Source: Cyanobacteriota bacterium
Lineage (GTDB): Bacteria > Cyanobacteriota > Cyanobacteriia > PCC-6307 > Cyanobiaceae
NCBI GenBank assembly: GCA_027620015.1
Contig: JAQCGH010000016.1
Coordinates: forward strand, 1 to 36,027
DNA length: 36,027 nt
Direction: 5' to 3'
A program made the position numbers and the translations under genes. Within the stretch, counting starts at the first letter, position 1. Every line of letters begins with the position of its first letter. Of this stretch, positions 16,337 to 26,256 are shown piece by piece. The notes under the pieces are model-generated. The model had not been told where the DNA came from. It did not search any database and saw only the letters and a list, made by a program, of their open reading frames with translations.

Positions 16337-17927
16337 GACCAAGGCCAGAGGATTCCTGCACTACTTCGGCGCAGGATCGCAGGCTCCAGCGCTCCAGGCT
16401 GAGATCTAGAGCTGGGTCGCCTGGGACCGAAGCTAGAGGCTCCAGGTCGACCCAAACCTCACTTTGCCGTGATGACACCTGCAGGGTCGCAATTACCGCA
16501 GCGGGCCGGCGATCCAGGGCAGCGGCCAGCCGCAATAGCAATGCCATTGAGGTGACGGTGCGGCGCTGATCGCGGTCTTCGATCAGCTGCCAAGACTCAT
16601 GGCGCTTCTTCGGCAGGCTGCGGCGGTGATAGCGGCCAATCGCCGCCACCATCAAGTGCTCGGATTCGGAGTAGCCCAGCAGCTCGCCGTGGCGGATCAA
16701 ATACCAGCTGTGCTTGTGATAAGCGGAGATATTGATGCTTTTGCCACAGGTGTGCAACTGAGCGGCGGCCCAGAGCAGCTCGCGGCCTGGGCCCTCATCG
16801 TTGTGCAGCAGCCCCCGCGTCTGGTCGTAGAGGCTGAGGGCATGGGCAGCAACCCGATCGGCCCGGGCACGATCGACACCAAAGCTCTGGGCGAGGTGCA
16901 ACACGGTGCGCTGACGAATGGTGCTCTGAAAGGCGAAGCGATCTCCCAGCATGCCGTTGCGAAGCATCCAGTCCACGATCAGGCCCTCCCGCAGGGCCCG
17001 ATCGCAAACCACCAGCTCCCGCACGCCGAGCATCGCCATCGCCGTTTGCAAAATTAGTGCCCCGGGCACGATGATCTCGGCCCGCCGCTCGTTGATGGCG
17101 GGCAAGGAGCGGCGCTGTTCTGGCGTCATAGCCAGGAGCCTGGCAATGAGCTGGTCGATACGTTCGCGGCTGAGCCGGTAGCCCTGCAGCTTCAACGGCG
17201 GCTTGGGATCTTCAGCCGCCGCTAGGGCCGCTAGGGCCATGGCTGTGCCGCTGGTGCCCACCATCAGCGGCTGTTCGCCCCACCGCAGCGCCGCCTTCAC
17301 CTCAGCCACGGCCGGGTCGAGGGCACCCTGGATGTAGGCCTTCAGAAAGGAGCGTCGTTCAACCGGGAGGGGGTCCTGCTGACAAAACTCCCGTTGCAAG
17401 CGCACCGCGCCGATGCGAGTGCTGCTGAAGGAGCGGCCATCCCGGCCATCAGCCAGCACTAATTCGGTAGAGCCGCCGCCGATATCAATTATCAAATGGG
17501 GCAGGTCGCCGAAGGCCATTCCCGAGAGCACACCTAAGTAGATCAGCCGCGCCTCCTCCGGTCCACTTACCAGATCCACCTCCAGGCCAAGTTGCTCCTG
17601 CAATGCCGCCAAAAATTCCCGGCCATTGGGGGCCTCCCGCACTGCGCTGGTTGCCGCTGTGACGATCTGCTCCACCCCATGGCTCATGGCAAGATCGCGA
17701 TCATGGCGCAGGGTGAGTAGCGCCCTCTCTCTCGCCTCGGCAGTTAGTTCACCGCTATGGGGATCCCTTTCGCCGAGACGGGTGGTGGCCTTCTCAGCAA
17801 GCACCACGCTGAAACTACTCAGCTCCGGATCCACCTCTGCCACCAGCAGGTGGATTGAGTTAGTGCCGATGTCAATCGCGGCCACCCGGCGGCGACCGGC
17901 TTGCTGAAGGTTGGGGGCCTGAACCAT
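16317..17927 (-). CDS. ppx: Exopolyphosphatase / guanosine pentaphosphate phosphatase
   Basis: Ppx/GppA enzymes hydrolyse terminal phosphate from polyphosphate or pppGpp. The 536-residue product has the ASKHA N-terminus AAIDIGTNSIHLLVAEV, the catalytic-region motif TSAVREAPNG, the phosphate-2 loop LIIDIGGGSTELVLAD near residue 143, and MVGTSGTAMALAAL. The C-terminal half is the HD-like domain (about residues 315 onward) with LHTCGKSINISAYHKHSWYLI. The ATG at 17927 is preferred to TTG codons up to 17945. It is divergent from the UbiA gene with about 90 bp between starts. Whether polyphosphate or pppGpp is the main substrate cannot be told from sequence. Confidence 0.95.
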   Translation of the reverse strand: MVQAPNLQQAGRRRVAAIDIGTNSIHLLVAEVDPELSSFSVVLAEKATTRLGERDPHSGELTAEARERALLTLRHDRDLAMSHGVEQIVTAATSAVREAPNGREFLAALQEQLGLEVDLVSGPEEARLIYLGVLSGMAFGDLPHLIIDIGGGSTELVLADGRDGRSFSSTRIGAVRLQREFCQQDPLPVERRSFLKAYIQGALDPAVAEVKAALRWGEQPLMVGTSGTAMALAALAAAEDPKPPLKLQGYRLSRERIDQLIARLLAMTPEQRRSLPAINERRAEIIVPGALILQTAMAMLGVRELVVCDRALREGLIVDWMLRNGMLGDRFAFQSTIRQRTVLHLAQSFGVDRARADRVAAHALSLYDQTRGLLHNDEGPGRELLWAAAQLHTCGKSINISAYHKHSWYLIRHGELLGYSESEHLMVAAIGRYHRRSLPKKRHESWQLIEDRDQRRTVTSMALLLRLAAALDRRPAAVIATLQVSSRQSEVWVDLEPLASVPGDPALDLSLERWSLRSCAEVVQESSGLGLRVPEP

Positions 17928-18017
17928 CGAGCTCAGCAACAGCAACTAGGGGCGCCACTTTGCCACCCAAGACCCATCCCACCAGCACACCTAGGGTGCT
18001 CACGACGAAATGGGGGC

Positions 18018-18923
18018 ATGGCCAACGCGATGAGCAGCACCCGTCTGGAAGCTTGGCTGGAGCTGGTGCGCTGGCACAAGCCCAGTGGCCGCCTGATCCT
18101 GCTGATTCCAGCTGGCTGGAGCCTCTGGCTCACACCAAACGCCCCACCGGCGCCGCTGCTGGTGGGGTTGATAGTGCTGGGAGGACTGGCGGTGAGCGCG
18201 GCCGGCTGCATCGCCAACGACCTCTGGGACCGCCGCATCGACCCCTTAGTGGAGCGCACCCGCAGCCGTCCCCTGGCCGATGGACGCGTTGGCATTGGCG
18301 AGGCGATAGGCCTGCTGCTTCTCAGCCTGGTATTTGCCTTGGCAGTGCTGCTGGTGCTGATGTTGGAGTTGCCCGCCGCCAGCCGCAACCTCTGCCTGCT
18401 ATTAGCAATCGCGGCCCTGCCACCAGTTCTGCTTTACCCCTCGGCAAAACGCTGGTTTGGCTATCCACAAGTGGTGCTGGCCCTTTGCTGGGGGTTTGCG
18501 GTGCTGATCCCCTGGGCCGCAACCACGGGCTCCCTGGCCGGCGGCTGGCCTCTAGCCCTGGTGTGGCTAGCCACCTTGCTTTGGACTTTCGGCTTCGACA
18601 CGGTGTATGCCATGGCCGACCGGGACGATGACCGGGCCATCGGTGTGCGCAGCAGTGCCCTCAGCCTGGGCAGCCAAGCCCCCCTGGCGGTAGCGATCAG
18701 CTACGGCCTAGCAGCCCTGGCCCTGGGGCTAGCCGCCGGCATACAGGGCTGCGGCTGGATCGGTTGGTCCCTGGGCCTGCTGGCAGCTGCCGGCATGCAG
18801 CGAGAAGCCGCCCTACTGCGCCGCCCCAACCTGTCCCGCTCGTCTTACGGCCTTCACTTCAGCCGCCAGGTTCAGCTAGGTGGTCTACTGCTGCTTGCCT
18901 TGATGTTGGGGCAGATACCGTGA
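18018..18923 (+). CDS. UbiA-family 4-hydroxybenzoate polyprenyltransferase
   Basis: Membrane prenyltransferase that attaches a long isoprenoid tail to 4-hydroxybenzoate, in cyanobacteria on the route to plastoquinone. The 301-residue product is highly hydrophobic with eight or nine predicted helices. The first Asp-rich motif is NDLWDRRIDPLVERTRSRPL (about residues 72-91), and the second is DTVYAMADRDDD (about residues 194-205), which bind Mg-diphosphate. The start is ATG at 18018 or 18030. The next gene's GTG overlaps its TGA. Orthologues of UbiA in cyanobacteria support the plastoquinone assignment, but other aromatic acceptors are possible. Confidence 0.92.
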   Translation: MANAMSSTRLEAWLELVRWHKPSGRLILLIPAGWSLWLTPNAPPAPLLVGLIVLGGLAVSAAGCIANDLWDRRIDPLVERTRSRPLADGRVGIGEAIGLLLLSLVFALAVLLVLMLELPAASRNLCLLLAIAALPPVLLYPSAKRWFGYPQVVLALCWGFAVLIPWAATTGSLAGGWPLALVWLATLLWTFGFDTVYAMADRDDDRAIGVRSSALSLGSQAPLAVAISYGLAALALGLAAGIQGCGWIGWSLGLLAAAGMQREAALLRRPNLSRSSYGLHFSRQVQLGGLLLLALMLGQIP

Positions 18924-19837
18924 ATTCGGTCCCACTTCAGCCCACTCCGCTGCGGCCAGGGGATCGGATGCAAATGGTGGCGGCAAGCTCGGCCCTTCTG
19001 GGCGATGAAGGCTTGGCGCGCATGGAGGCGGGCATCGCCGTGCTCGAAGGCTGGGGGCTGGAAGTTGAACACACGCAGCTGCACGGGCGCCAGTGGGGCT
19101 ACTTAGCTGGCAAAGACCTAGAGCGACGCGGCGACCTGGAAGCAACCGCCAAGTTGCTGGTCTGTGTGCGGGGCGGTTGGGGTGCCGCCCGGTTACTGGA
19201 AGCACCCCTAGCCCTGCCAGCGCGCTGGCTGCTTGGTTTCTCCGACGTCACCTCCCTGCTCTGGGCCCAGATGGCCCAGGGGCATGGAGGCGCCATCCAC
19301 GGACCGCTGCTCACCACCTTGGCCACTGAACCCGCCTGGAGCCAGGAGCGGCTGCGGTGCCTGTTGTTTGGTGACTCCCTAGGCGACCTGCAGGGAGAGG
19401 GCTGGTGTGGCGGCATCGCCGCAGGGCCCCTGCTGGCCGCCAACCTCACCGTGGCCACCCACCTACTGGGTACGCCGTATCTACCGGATCTGCGCGGCGC
19501 CATTTTGGTGCTCGAAGATGTGGGCGAAGCGCCTTACCGAATCGATCGCATGCTCACCCACTGGCGGCTGTGCGGTGCGCTGCAGCAGCTAGCTGGCATC
19601 GGCCTGGGGCAGTTCACAGACTGCGATGACAGCCCAGCCGAAGCAAATCGGTTCAGCCTCGAGCAGGTGCTCCGCGAGCGCACAACCGATCTCGGCATCC
19701 CTGTGGTGAGCAACTTGCCGGTGGGTCATGTGGCAGGCAATGCGGCCCTGCCCCTAGGCACCTGGGCCGAGCTCGACGGCAGCAGCGGCAAGCTGCGGAT
19801 CAACCTCGCGAAGCAAGCACCGCCGCTGCCACGGTGA
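18920..19837 (+). CDS. LD-carboxypeptidase (peptidase family S66)
   Basis: S66 peptidases trim murein tetrapeptides in recycling (LdcA) or cleave peptide-nucleotides (MccF). The 305-residue product has the nucleophile motif [10 protein letters not shown] with the catalytic Ser around residue 106, the Glu-containing [18 protein letters not shown], and the late His in [15 protein letters not shown], which together fit the Ser-Glu-His triad. The start GTG at 18920 overlaps the UbiA stop (GTGA), implying coupling. The C-terminal 12 codons overlap ispD on the opposite strand by 38 bp. There is no signal peptide, consistent with cytoplasmic LdcA. Whether it is LdcA or MccF-like is open. Confidence 0.9.
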   Translation: MNSVPLQPTPLRPGDRMQMVAASSALLGDEGLARMEAGIAVLEGWGLEVEHTQLHGRQWGYLAGKDLERRGDLEATAKLLVCVRGGWGAARLLEAPLALPARWLLGFSDVTSLLWAQMAQGHGGAIHGPLLTTLATEPAWSQERLRCLLFGDSLGDLQGEGWCGGIAAGPLLAANLTVATHLLGTPYLPDLRGAILVLEDVGEAPYRIDRMLTHWRLCGALQQLAGIGLGQFTDCDDSPAEANRFSLEQVLRERTTDLGIPVVSNLPVGHVAGNAALPLGTWAELDGSSGKLRINLAKQAPPLPR

Positions 19838-20480
19838 GATCGAAGGGGGTGGTGAGCTTGATGTTGGAAGCAGGCGCTTCCAACACCTGCACCGCCAAAC
19901 CCAACCGCTCAAATAGGGCCGCATCGTCGGTGACGCTCCAGCCCTGCTCCGTGGCGATTGAGTGGGCATCGCGAAGCTGCTGCACCGGAAAGCCCTGAGG
20001 AGTTTGCGCGGCCCACAAACAGCGGCGATCGTGAGTTGACGTGATGGTGCCAGCTCCATCCACCTGTTTGATCGTGTCGATTACGGGGGTGGCGGCGATC
20101 ACAGCTGCGCCTTGCTGCACCGCAGCAGCACAGCGAGCCAACAGCTCCGGCTCCACAAGACAGCGAGCCCCGTCGTGGATCAGCACCCCAGCAGCACCAG
20201 CAGGCAGGGCCGCCAGCCCCCGGCTCACCGACTCCTGACGGGTGTCACCACCCTCAATCCATTGCACCGGCAGATCTGGCTGAGCTTCAGCCACGATCGC
20301 CGCGATCGCGACCGCATCAACGGGCTGGCCCACGATGCCGATCCAGCTAATTGCGGGGCAGGCAAGGGCCGCGTCCAGGGTCCAGGCAAGCATCGAACGC
20401 CCCGCCACAGGCAACAGCAGCTTGTTGCCCTCGGCCCCCATGCGGCGGCCACTGCCAGCTGCGGCGATCAGCAAATGCAC
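19800..20480 (-). CDS. ispD: 2-C-methyl-D-erythritol 4-phosphate cytidylyltransferase
   Basis: Third enzyme of the MEP isoprenoid pathway, making CDP-methylerythritol from CTP. The 226-residue length is standard. The nucleotide-binding [20 protein letters not shown] lies at residues 6-25, [13 protein letters not shown] near residue 77, and [15 protein letters not shown] near residue 98. A late [14 protein letters not shown] and DDAALFE complete the signature. The start is GTG at 20480; the frame is closed soon upstream. Its 3' end overlaps the S66 peptidase gene tail to tail by 38 bp, and both stops (19800-19802 and 19835-19837) are clear. Confidence 0.97.
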   Translation of the reverse strand: MHLLIAAAGSGRRMGAEGNKLLLPVAGRSMLAWTLDAALACPAISWIGIVGQPVDAVAIAAIVAEAQPDLPVQWIEGGDTRQESVSRGLAALPAGAAGVLIHDGARCLVEPELLARCAAAVQQGAAVIAATPVIDTIKQVDGAGTITSTHDRRCLWAAQTPQGFPVQQLRDAHSIATEQGWSVTDDAALFERLGLAVQVLEAPASNIKLTTPFDLTVAAAVLASRG

Positions 20481-20553
20481 AAGCGACTCCCGCGAAACGG
20501 GTCAAACCGAATCTGATCCATACAATCAGGCCGCCGAACCTGTGTCGTCTGCG

Positions 20554-21399
20554 ATGCGCGCCCTTTTTCTGATTCCGGGCGGCAGCAGCCAGCAGCTGCA
20601 GAGTTTTGCCGCCGTTGCCGCCGTTGCCGACCAACTCCATGCCGACGTCCAGGTGGTCTGTCCGTTAGCGGCGGTGCCCCTTTGGTCCCTGCATCCAGCC
20701 GTGGAGCGGGCCATGCCATTCACCTATGAGCAAGCAACCCTGGCCGATTGGGCCAACTTGATGGGTTCGGTGCGGGAGCCTGATTTTCAGGTGAGCCTCA
20801 ACCTGGCGCCCAGCCGCCAGATGGATCTGATGCTTTCAATGAGCCACATCCCCACCCGGGTAGCCAGCGGTGGCTTCTCCGCTACTGAGCGGATCACCCC
20901 CATCGAGGGCGGCTGGGCCAACCAAGCCTTTGAGGCCTTCCTGCGTCCAATCGGGGTACGCCTCGAGGCTGACTCATTCAGGTTGCCTATCGCTCCGGCC
21001 GACATGGAGGCTGCCAGCGCGTCCCTGCCCAGTGGCGATGGACCAGCACTGTTGCTGGCACCCTCCGGTGTAAACGGCGATTGGCCAGCCCAGCAATGGC
21101 AGGACCTACCCGCCAAGATCATCAGAAAGTTACCCAATCTGCGGGCCTTGCCAGCATTAGCTGGCCCTGGGGCAGGGAATATCCGCAAACGCGCCGCCCA
21201 AATCGCCAGTGCCGATGTGGTGCTAGCCAGCGATCCCGTAGCCATTGAATTGGCTCTCCTGCTCGGCTTACCGCTGGTGGCCCTGGGCAGGGATCCAGCC
21301 AGTCTGCCCAGCCGCACTGGGGTGCAGGGCCTCAGCAGCCCTGCCAGCCTCAGTCAACTAGGCGACGCCGAGGTGCTCGCCGCCCTGGGGCTTGGATAG
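20554..21399 (+). CDS. Glycosyltransferase family 9-like (heptosyltransferase-like) protein
   Basis: The 281-residue product starts MRALFLIPGGSSQQLQSFAA, like the N-terminal strand and loop of GT9 ADP-heptose transferases, and has a second Rossmann-like half with LLLAPSGVNGDWPAQQWQDL followed by VVLASDPVAIELALLLGLPLVALG, the usual donor-site region. It is shorter than the 330-350 residues of LPS heptosyltransferases and the donor loop is degenerate, so enzymatic activity is uncertain. Starts at ATG 20554 or GTG 20542 are possible. It is divergent from ispD with a 73 bp gap and stands alone. Cyanobacterial LPS generally lacks heptose, so the real substrate is unknown. Confidence 0.7.
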   Translation: MRALFLIPGGSSQQLQSFAAVAAVADQLHADVQVVCPLAAVPLWSLHPAVERAMPFTYEQATLADWANLMGSVREPDFQVSLNLAPSRQMDLMLSMSHIPTRVASGGFSATERITPIEGGWANQAFEAFLRPIGVRLEADSFRLPIAPADMEAASASLPSGDGPALLLAPSGVNGDWPAQQWQDLPAKIIRKLPNLRALPALAGPGAGNIRKRAAQIASADVVLASDPVAIELALLLGLPLVALGRDPASLPSRTGVQGLSSPASLSQLGDAEVLAALGLG

Positions 21400-21456
21400 T
21401 GGGGGATCGGGGGTTAGTCAGGCCATACGATCAGCGCCACAACCGCAGGTGTCGTG

Positions 21457-22209
21457 ATGTCCAGCCCCGCCCCCCTGGCCGGCCAAGTGGCCCTGGTTAC
21501 TGGTGCTAGCCGGGGTATAGGTCGCGCCATCGCCATTGATCTGGCAGCCGCTGGGGCTCAAGTAGTGGTTAATTACGCCAGCTCCCTTGATGCCGCCGAA
21601 GCGGTAGTTGCTGAGATCACTGCTGCCGGAGGCGAGGCCTGGAGCCATCGGGCCGATGTTGCCGATGAAGAGCAGGTAGACGCCATGGTCAAAGCTTTGC
21701 TCGCTAGGAGCGGCCGGCTCGATGTGCTGATTAACAACGCCGGCATCACACGCGACGGCCTGCTGATGCGAATGAAAACCGCCGACTGGCAGAGCGTGAT
21801 CAACCTCAATCTCACCGGCGTTTTTCTATGTACCCGCGCTGTGAGCCGATCCATGCTCAAAGCCCGCAGCGGCCGCATCATCAACATCACCTCAGTAGTT
21901 GCCCTGATGGGTAATCCAGGCCAGGCGAACTACAGCGCCGCCAAGGCCGGGGTGATCGGCCTCACCCGAAGCAATGCTGCTGAATTTGCAGCCCGGGGAG
22001 TCACCGTCAATGCCGTTGCCCCGGGCTTCATCGAGAGCGACATGACCGCTGCACTCGAAAAGACGCCAATTTTGGCGGCCATCCCGATGGGACGCATGGG
22101 CCAAGCCTCCGAGGTGGCTGGTGCAGTGCGTTTTCTAGCCGCCGACCCAGCTGCTGCCTACATCACCGGCCAGGTGCTGCAGGTGGATGGAGGAATGGTG
22201 ATGCGATGA
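21457..22209 (+). CDS. fabG: 3-oxoacyl-[acyl-carrier-protein] reductase
   Basis: NADPH-dependent reductase of the type II fatty acid synthase. The 250-residue short-chain dehydrogenase has the cofactor motif TGASRGIGRA (about residues 16-25), NNAGITRDGLLMRM (about 89-102), a catalytic Ser in INITSVVALMGNPGQ, the YSAAK motif, and the C-terminal TGQVLQVDGGMVM typical of FabG. ATG at 21457 follows a GTG directly; either may start. It is not in an operon with other fab genes here. Confusion with another SDR is possible, but the C-terminal and NNAG segments are strongly FabG-like. Confidence 0.95.
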   Translation: MSSPAPLAGQVALVTGASRGIGRAIAIDLAAAGAQVVVNYASSLDAAEAVVAEITAAGGEAWSHRADVADEEQVDAMVKALLARSGRLDVLINNAGITRDGLLMRMKTADWQSVINLNLTGVFLCTRAVSRSMLKARSGRIINITSVVALMGNPGQANYSAAKAGVIGLTRSNAAEFAARGVTVNAVAPGFIESDMTAALEKTPILAAIPMGRMGQASEVAGAVRFLAADPAAAYITGQVLQVDGGMVMR

Positions 22210-22213
22210 GTGT

Positions 22214-22468
22214 TTAGAGAGTCGCTACTTCAGAGTTGGGAACCGGCTGAGCCAACTCCTCGCGCAGCCGGCGAATCCGCTGCAGCAGGCGCAAGCGGCG
22301 ACTGCGGGCAGTGATTGTCAAAAACAGTCTCACTGGCACATAAACCAAGGCCATCAAGACCCCAGCCGCCGCCACAAGCACAAACACCATGGCATTGGCG
22401 GTTGAACCTGGATCCAGCGAAATGGCTTCGTCCGCGCTCTCCAGTGCTGTTTGCAGCAAATCATCCAT
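22214..22468 (-). CDS. Small single-helix membrane protein of unknown function
   Basis: I do not recognise this gene. The 84-residue product has an acidic N-terminus (MDDLLQTALESADEAISLD), one strong membrane helix at about residues 27-50 (NAMVFVLVAAAGVLMALVY), and a strongly basic tail rich in Arg and Leu (RSRRLRLLQRIRRLREEL) that would face the cytoplasm by the positive-inside rule. The start is ATG. It converges with fabG, 4 bp away, and is divergent from groEL across a 134 bp gap. Its length and composition suit a real gene. Confidence 0.65.
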   Translation of the reverse strand: MDDLLQTALESADEAISLDPGSTANAMVFVLVAAAGVLMALVYVPVRLFLTITARSRRLRLLQRIRRLREELAQPVPNSEVATL

Positions 22469-22564
22469 TGCTAAACCCTATCGAGCCTGAAGCGGATCAG
22501 TAGCCCAAAGCAACAGCTTGATTCGGCTTTCCCCACCTCGCTGGGTTGACCTGGTAGTGGTCCG

Positions 22565-24276
<1,712 letters not shown>

Positions 24277-24289
24277 TCCCAAGGGCTGC

Positions 24290-24964
24290 TCAGGAGGCCA
24301 GAACATCCCGTACATAGGCAGCAACCTGCAAATCGACCCCGGTGATTGCCGTGCCCACAACCACGGCATCAGCGCCAAGGTCAAGTGCTTGGCGGGCCTG
24401 CTTAGGACTTGAAATACCTCCCTCGCAGATCAGGCTTACCTCAGCAGGCAATTGCTGCCGCAGCAGGGGCAAAAGATTCCAGGCTGGTGGCTGCTGGCTT
24501 GCGGTTGACTCCGTATAGCCATAGAGAGTGGTGCCTACCCAGGTGCATCCCAGCTCGGCTGCGCGCAGGCCATTGGCAACGCTGTCCACATCAGCCATCA
24601 GCGCAGCACCAAGCTCCTTTTGAGCCTTAACGATCAAAGTTTCCAACTTTTCACCCCCGGGTCGCTCCCGCTCGGTGGCATCAATTGCCACTACATCAGC
24701 ACCCGCAGCCCAGACGGCACGAATCTCCTCCCACCCAGGGGTGATGTACACCGAGCTATCTGGGTAGCTGCGCTTCCATAGGCCGACGATTAGAGCGTTT
24801 GGGCAGCGCCGACGAACAGCGCCAATGTGCTCAGGGCTTTCCAGGCGTACCCCAGAGGCGCCATTGCGCAAACTGGCATCAGCCATGGCGGCGATCACAT
24901 CTGGATCGCGCATCGGTGAGCCCTCGGGGGCCTGCACCGAGACAATCAAACCGTATGGCTTCAC
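24290..24964 (-). CDS. nanE: Putative N-acetylmannosamine-6-phosphate 2-epimerase
   Basis: NanE converts ManNAc-6-P to GlcNAc-6-P in amino-sugar catabolism. The 224-residue TIM-barrel product matches family length. Visible motifs are GLIVSVQAPEGSPM at the N-terminus, GASGVRLES, LIVGLWKRSYPDSSVYITP, an ADVVAIDATERERP strand, MADVDSVANGLRA, GCTWVGTTLYGYT with the catalytic-region residues, ICEGGISSPKQAR and DAVVVGTAITGV. The start is GTG at 24964, immediately after the TGA of the upstream gene with no gap. No nanA or nanK lies nearby, so the physiological substrate source is unclear. Confidence 0.93.
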   Translation of the reverse strand: MKPYGLIVSVQAPEGSPMRDPDVIAAMADASLRNGASGVRLESPEHIGAVRRRCPNALIVGLWKRSYPDSSVYITPGWEEIRAVWAAGADVVAIDATERERPGGEKLETLIVKAQKELGAALMADVDSVANGLRAAELGCTWVGTTLYGYTESTASQQPPAWNLLPLLRQQLPAEVSLICEGGISSPKQARQALDLGADAVVVGTAITGVDLQVAAYVRDVLAS

Positions 24965-25399
24965 TCAGCTGGCCACGGGAAGGTCAGAGCTATCAAGCTC
25001 TTCAGCATCAGGCAGCCAGGCCCGCAAGGAAGCGTGAGCAAAAGGTGCAGGAGCGGCATTGATCGCTGCCGGCGTCAGGGCATCCTGCATAAGGGCCAGC
25101 ACAGCTCGTTGTTCGACACGTTGCACAACCGGTTGCTCTTTAGAAGTTGCAGTCTCGTGGGGGAGTTCAGGGTTGATTTCCAAACCAGCCTGTAAGCGCA
25201 GCCATTCAGCGGCCCCTGATCCCTGGCTCTCGCATAGTGGTCCAGAGATCAGAACCTCGAGAGCCAGCAGGCCCCGGCGGTGCGCCCACTGCTGCACTAG
25301 GCGCTGGGCCATGGCCTGATCCCTTTCAGCCACCGCTGCCAGCAAGCGATCCCCTAAGTCGGGACGGTCGGGCAACGAAAATCTGGAGGGCTGGGTCAC
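24965..25399 (-). CDS. Unknown 144-residue protein between ABC permease and nanE
   Basis: I do not recognise this gene. The product is soluble by inspection, with no signal peptide or membrane helix. The N-terminal half is alpha-helical in character (DRLLAAVAERDQAMAQRLVQQWAH), with a conserved-looking RRGLLALEVLISGPL segment. A Glu/Gln-rich middle is followed by a proline- and alanine-rich tail (LTPAAINAAPAPFAHASLRAW) that ends acidic. The start is GTG at 25399, 11 bp after the permease stop; its TGA touches the nanE GTG. Tight packing in a co-directional run supports that it is translated. Its function cannot be guessed from sequence. Confidence 0.65.
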   Translation of the reverse strand: MTQPSRFSLPDRPDLGDRLLAAVAERDQAMAQRLVQQWAHRRGLLALEVLISGPLCESQGSGAAEWLRLQAGLEINPELPHETATSKEQPVVQRVEQRAVLALMQDALTPAAINAAPAPFAHASLRAWLPDAEELDSSDLPVAS

Positions 25400-25410
25400 G
25401 AAAGGACTTG

Positions 25411-26256
25411 CTAGGTGAGCTTGCGATCCAAAAGGGGCCGAATCAGCAGGAACAACCCGGCGGCCAGCAAGGCGAGCACCCCCAGGCAGGTGACGCTGTT
25501 GAGCTGGCCATAGGGAGCCTCAAGCACCACTGCGGTGAGAGAGACCTGTCCCGCATAGGCGGCACGAATCGGTTCTATCGCGAAGGTAAGTGGATTCAGA
25601 GCCGCTAGCCAGCCCAGCCAAGACGGCATGAACGACAAGGGTGCCAAAGCAGTGCTGGCAAATAGCAGTGGCAGGTTGGCCACAAAGATCACCGCAATTA
25701 ACTCAATGTGCCCTGGCAAAGCAAAAGCAAGGCCCAAACTCAATGCAGTGACTGCAAACACCAACAACAGCAAGGTGACCAAAACCAACAGCAGCCCAGC
25801 TCCACCAGGCCAGCCGTAACCCAGCAGAGCAGCAGTGACCATGATCGCCAGGCTCTGCACCAAGCTGAGCGTGGTGATGTACAGAACCGAGGCGAACACG
25901 ATGGAACTGCGCGAGCGCAGCGGCGCCACCAGCAACCGGTTGAGGAAGCCGAATTCCCTGTCAAACATCAACGGCAGGCCGGCGTTGAGGGCCGCGCTGA
26001 AGGCCGTAAATACGATCACACCTGCGCCAAGGAAACGGCCATAGCTGATGCCACCGGGGAGCAGGCCCGCCGGAGCCTTGGCAAACAGGGCGCCGAATAA
26101 CACCAGCCAGATCAGGGGCTGCAGCACCCCCGCCACCAAGGTCGAAGGCCGGCGCTGCAGCTGTACAAACAGACGCCGGGTGAGGGCCAGGGTTTCTTGA
26201 CTGATCTCGGCGAAGGCGGAAGCCTCGGGTTGGGGGCCGGAAATGGTTGTAGTCAT
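25411..26256 (-). CDS. ABC-2 type transporter permease
   Basis: Membrane half of an exporter of the DrrB/NodJ class. The 281-residue product has a cytoplasmic N-terminus (QETLALTRRLFVQLQRRPS), then about six predicted helices with the family's characteristic GVIVFTAFSAALNAGLPLMFDREFGFLNRLLVAPLRSRS region. The ATG overlaps the TAA of the ATPase gene (ATGTAATGAC context at 26256), so the two halves are translationally coupled. The ATPase is directly upstream. Transported substrate unknown; drug, lipid, polysaccharide or cofactor export are all possible for this class. Confidence 0.93.
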   Translation of the reverse strand: MTTTISGPQPEASAFAEISQETLALTRRLFVQLQRRPSTLVAGVLQPLIWLVLFGALFAKAPAGLLPGGISYGRFLGAGVIVFTAFSAALNAGLPLMFDREFGFLNRLLVAPLRSRSSIVFASVLYITTLSLVQSLAIMVTAALLGYGWPGGAGLLLVLVTLLLLVFAVTALSLGLAFALPGHIELIAVIFVANLPLLFASTALAPLSFMPSWLGWLAALNPLTFAIEPIRAAYAGQVSLTAVVLEAPYGQLNSVTCLGVLALLAAGLFLLIRPLLDRKLT

